From: Puniceicoccales bacterium
GTDB lineage: Bacteria; Verrucomicrobiota; Verrucomicrobiia; Opitutales; JAIRLG01
Assembly (NCBI GenBank): GCA_031255915.1
Contig: JAIRRP010000030.1
Location: 1 to 5,950 of the forward strand
Direction of reading: 5' to 3'
DNA length: 5,950 nucleotides
Shown: piece by piece, positions 4,771 to 5,950 of the stretch
Layout of the letters: every line of letters begins with the position of its first letter
Numbering within the stretch: the stretch's first letter is position 1
Notes under the pieces: model-generated
The model's database searches: none
What the model was told of the DNA's origin: nothing
The model's input: the letters and a program-made list of their open reading frames with translations, nothing else
Translations under genes and position numbers: made by a program

Positions 4771-5950
4771 GTGGAAACCGATATTCAGGACATCAGTGAA
4801 GTGCGCAAAATTGCAACCATTCGTTGTGATCCACAACAGATTCAAATCGAAGAAGACCTACTCTTAAAAGTTCTCTGTAAAGATGTGAATATTCCTGGCT
4901 TCCGAAAAGGAAAAGTACCCAGAGAAATCGTAAAGCGCCAATTCGCCAACGAACTTCAAAATCGCCTTCAACAGAAACTCGTCCAGAGCTCCTATGAAAA
5001 TCTCCTAAAGGAAAAACAATGGAAAGTTTTCTCGGTTATAGCCGTCGACGTACAGAAAGAAGATGGCTTCCAGGTGACATTTACCATAGACCTTCGGCCG
5101 GAAGTCACTTTAGAGGACTACAGACATTTCTCACTCACCTCTTTCCCCATAAGCGTAAATGACGAGGAGATTGAAAGGAGTATCGAACAGCTCCGCCGTC
5201 AGAATGCAGAATATCAAAAAGTTGATCGACCTGCCCAGAAAGGTGACTTTGTCCGCCTCAATTATAAAGGCATCCTAGAGGACGGTCGTGAGATTTCCAA
5301 AGTCGTCGAACGCCTTCCTATCTTGGGAGAACAACGCAACACATGGGAAGAAGCCGGAGCTGAGGAAACGGTCGGTGTCCGCTGTATCATCGAAGCGCTT
5401 GTGGGACTCAAAGCAGAAGATACTAAAGTCGTTGAGACAGATTTTTCCACAGAGTTTGAAGCATCAGAACTTGCCGGTCAGCACGCAACTTACAACATTG
5501 AGATACTAGAGGTTCGCGAACAGATATTACCGGAGGTGGATCCCGATTTTCTCCATAAGGTGAATGCGGAAAATCTTGAAGGGTTAAAAGAAAAATTATC
5601 CCAAGATATCCATGCTTACAAAACACGGCAGAGATATTCAGCTCAAAGAGATGAGCTCATTCGGCTTCTTTTGGACAAAGTCTCTTTCAGCATCCCAGAA
5701 AGCGCTGTCATCGCTGAGCAAGAGCGTTTCCTGAGGAGTTTTACGGAACAACAACCGCAGCATATCATTGCCTCTCCTAAGTTTAAAGAGAGCCAGAAGG
5801 AATTTTTTGAAAATGCGGCTACACCGGCTCGTCAGCGGGCAGCCCTTAATTTTATCTTAGAGTATGTCGCTAAAAAGGAAAATATAGAAGTCACTCCTGA
5901 AGACATGCAGCGACTTCTCATCCAGGATGCAACGGCGATGCGCATTTCCC
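4771..5950 (+). CDS. tig: Trigger factor (ribosome-associated chaperone), truncated by window end
   Basis: Trigger factor binds ribosomal protein uL23 at the exit tunnel and shields nascent chains. The visible 393 codons cover most of a protein usually 430-450 long; the C-terminus lies beyond the window. The N-terminal ribosome-binding domain (residues ~1-115) carries the signature IPGFRKGKVP (41-50) with the FRK loop that contacts the ribosome. A PPIase (FKBP-like) domain follows at ~155-250, opening with KGDFVRLNYKGILEDG (157-172) and ending with ATYNIEILEVRE. The helical C-terminal arms begin with ILPEVDPDFL (252-261). The PPIase pocket looks divergent: the usual FxGG and IPGFE segments are replaced, and NTWEEAG stands in between. 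Start is GTG at 4771, with AGGA 5 bases upstream and METDIQDISEVRK aligning with the family N-terminus. An in-frame ATG at 4735 would add 12 hydrophobic residues. It diverges from dxr. Confidence 0.95.
   Translation, partial: METDIQDISEVRKIATIRCDPQQIQIEEDLLLKVLCKDVNIPGFRKGKVPREIVKRQFANELQNRLQQKLVQSSYENLLKEKQWKVFSVIAVDVQKEDGFQVTFTIDLRPEVTLEDYRHFSLTSFPISVNDEEIERSIEQLRRQNAEYQKVDRPAQKGDFVRLNYKGILEDGREISKVVERLPILGEQRNTWEEAGAEETVGVRCIIEALVGLKAEDTKVVETDFSTEFEASELAGQHATYNIEILEVREQILPEVDPDFLHKVNAENLEGLKEKLSQDIHAYKTRQRYSAQRDELIRLLLDKVSFSIPESAVIAEQERFLRSFTEQQPQHIIASPKFKESQKEFFENAATPARQRAALNFILEYVAKKENIEVTPEDMQRLLIQDATAMRIS

Overview
The window is a chromosomal segment from a bacterium, about 46% GC by eye. 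It carries housekeeping genes, a decayed insertion sequence and one host-interaction gene. The lineage is an inference. The rpmH and rnpA proteins, the RRM/glycine-rich RNA-binding protein and a trigger factor with a divergent PPIase domain fit Verrucomicrobiota or a neighbouring PVC lineage best. A CesT-type type III secretion chaperone, together with IS decay, suggests a host-associated organism or one descended from such an organism. No 16S rRNA or other decisive marker is present.

Layout. (1) 1-414: the 3' part of an IS5/IS4-superfamily DDE transposase, intact in its first ~50 codons and then broken into several frames. (2) 467-1020, + strand: rpmH (ribosomal protein bL34) and rnpA (RNase P protein), the conserved bacterial pair. 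The usual followers yidD and yidC are missing. (3) 1021-1280: about 260 bases with no convincing gene, holding small hairpins, a 16-codon ORF behind the best Shine-Dalgarno sequence of the window, and a pyrimidine-rich tract. (4) 2050-1281, - strand: a probable type III secretion chaperone followed 14 bases later by an unrecognised 96-codon gene, possibly its substrate or partner. (5) 2235-2657, + strand: an RRM RNA-binding protein with an RG-rich tail, followed by a hairpin terminator. (6) 2819-3481, + strand: a MarC-family membrane protein. (7) 4674-3508, - strand, convergent with marC: dxr of the MEP isoprenoid pathway. (8) 4771 to the right edge, + strand, divergent from dxr: trigger factor (tig), cut off by the window end.

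Functional links. rpmH/rnpA (translation and tRNA maturation), the RRM protein (RNA binding) and tig (folding of nascent chains) are growth-related, and dxr supplies isoprenoid precursors. The chaperone pair is the only accessory module and implies a type III secretion apparatus encoded elsewhere. No CRISPR array, tRNA, rRNA, riboswitch or prophage was seen. The most interesting item is the isolated type III chaperone and its uncharacterised small partner. I found no clear evidence of an entirely new system.
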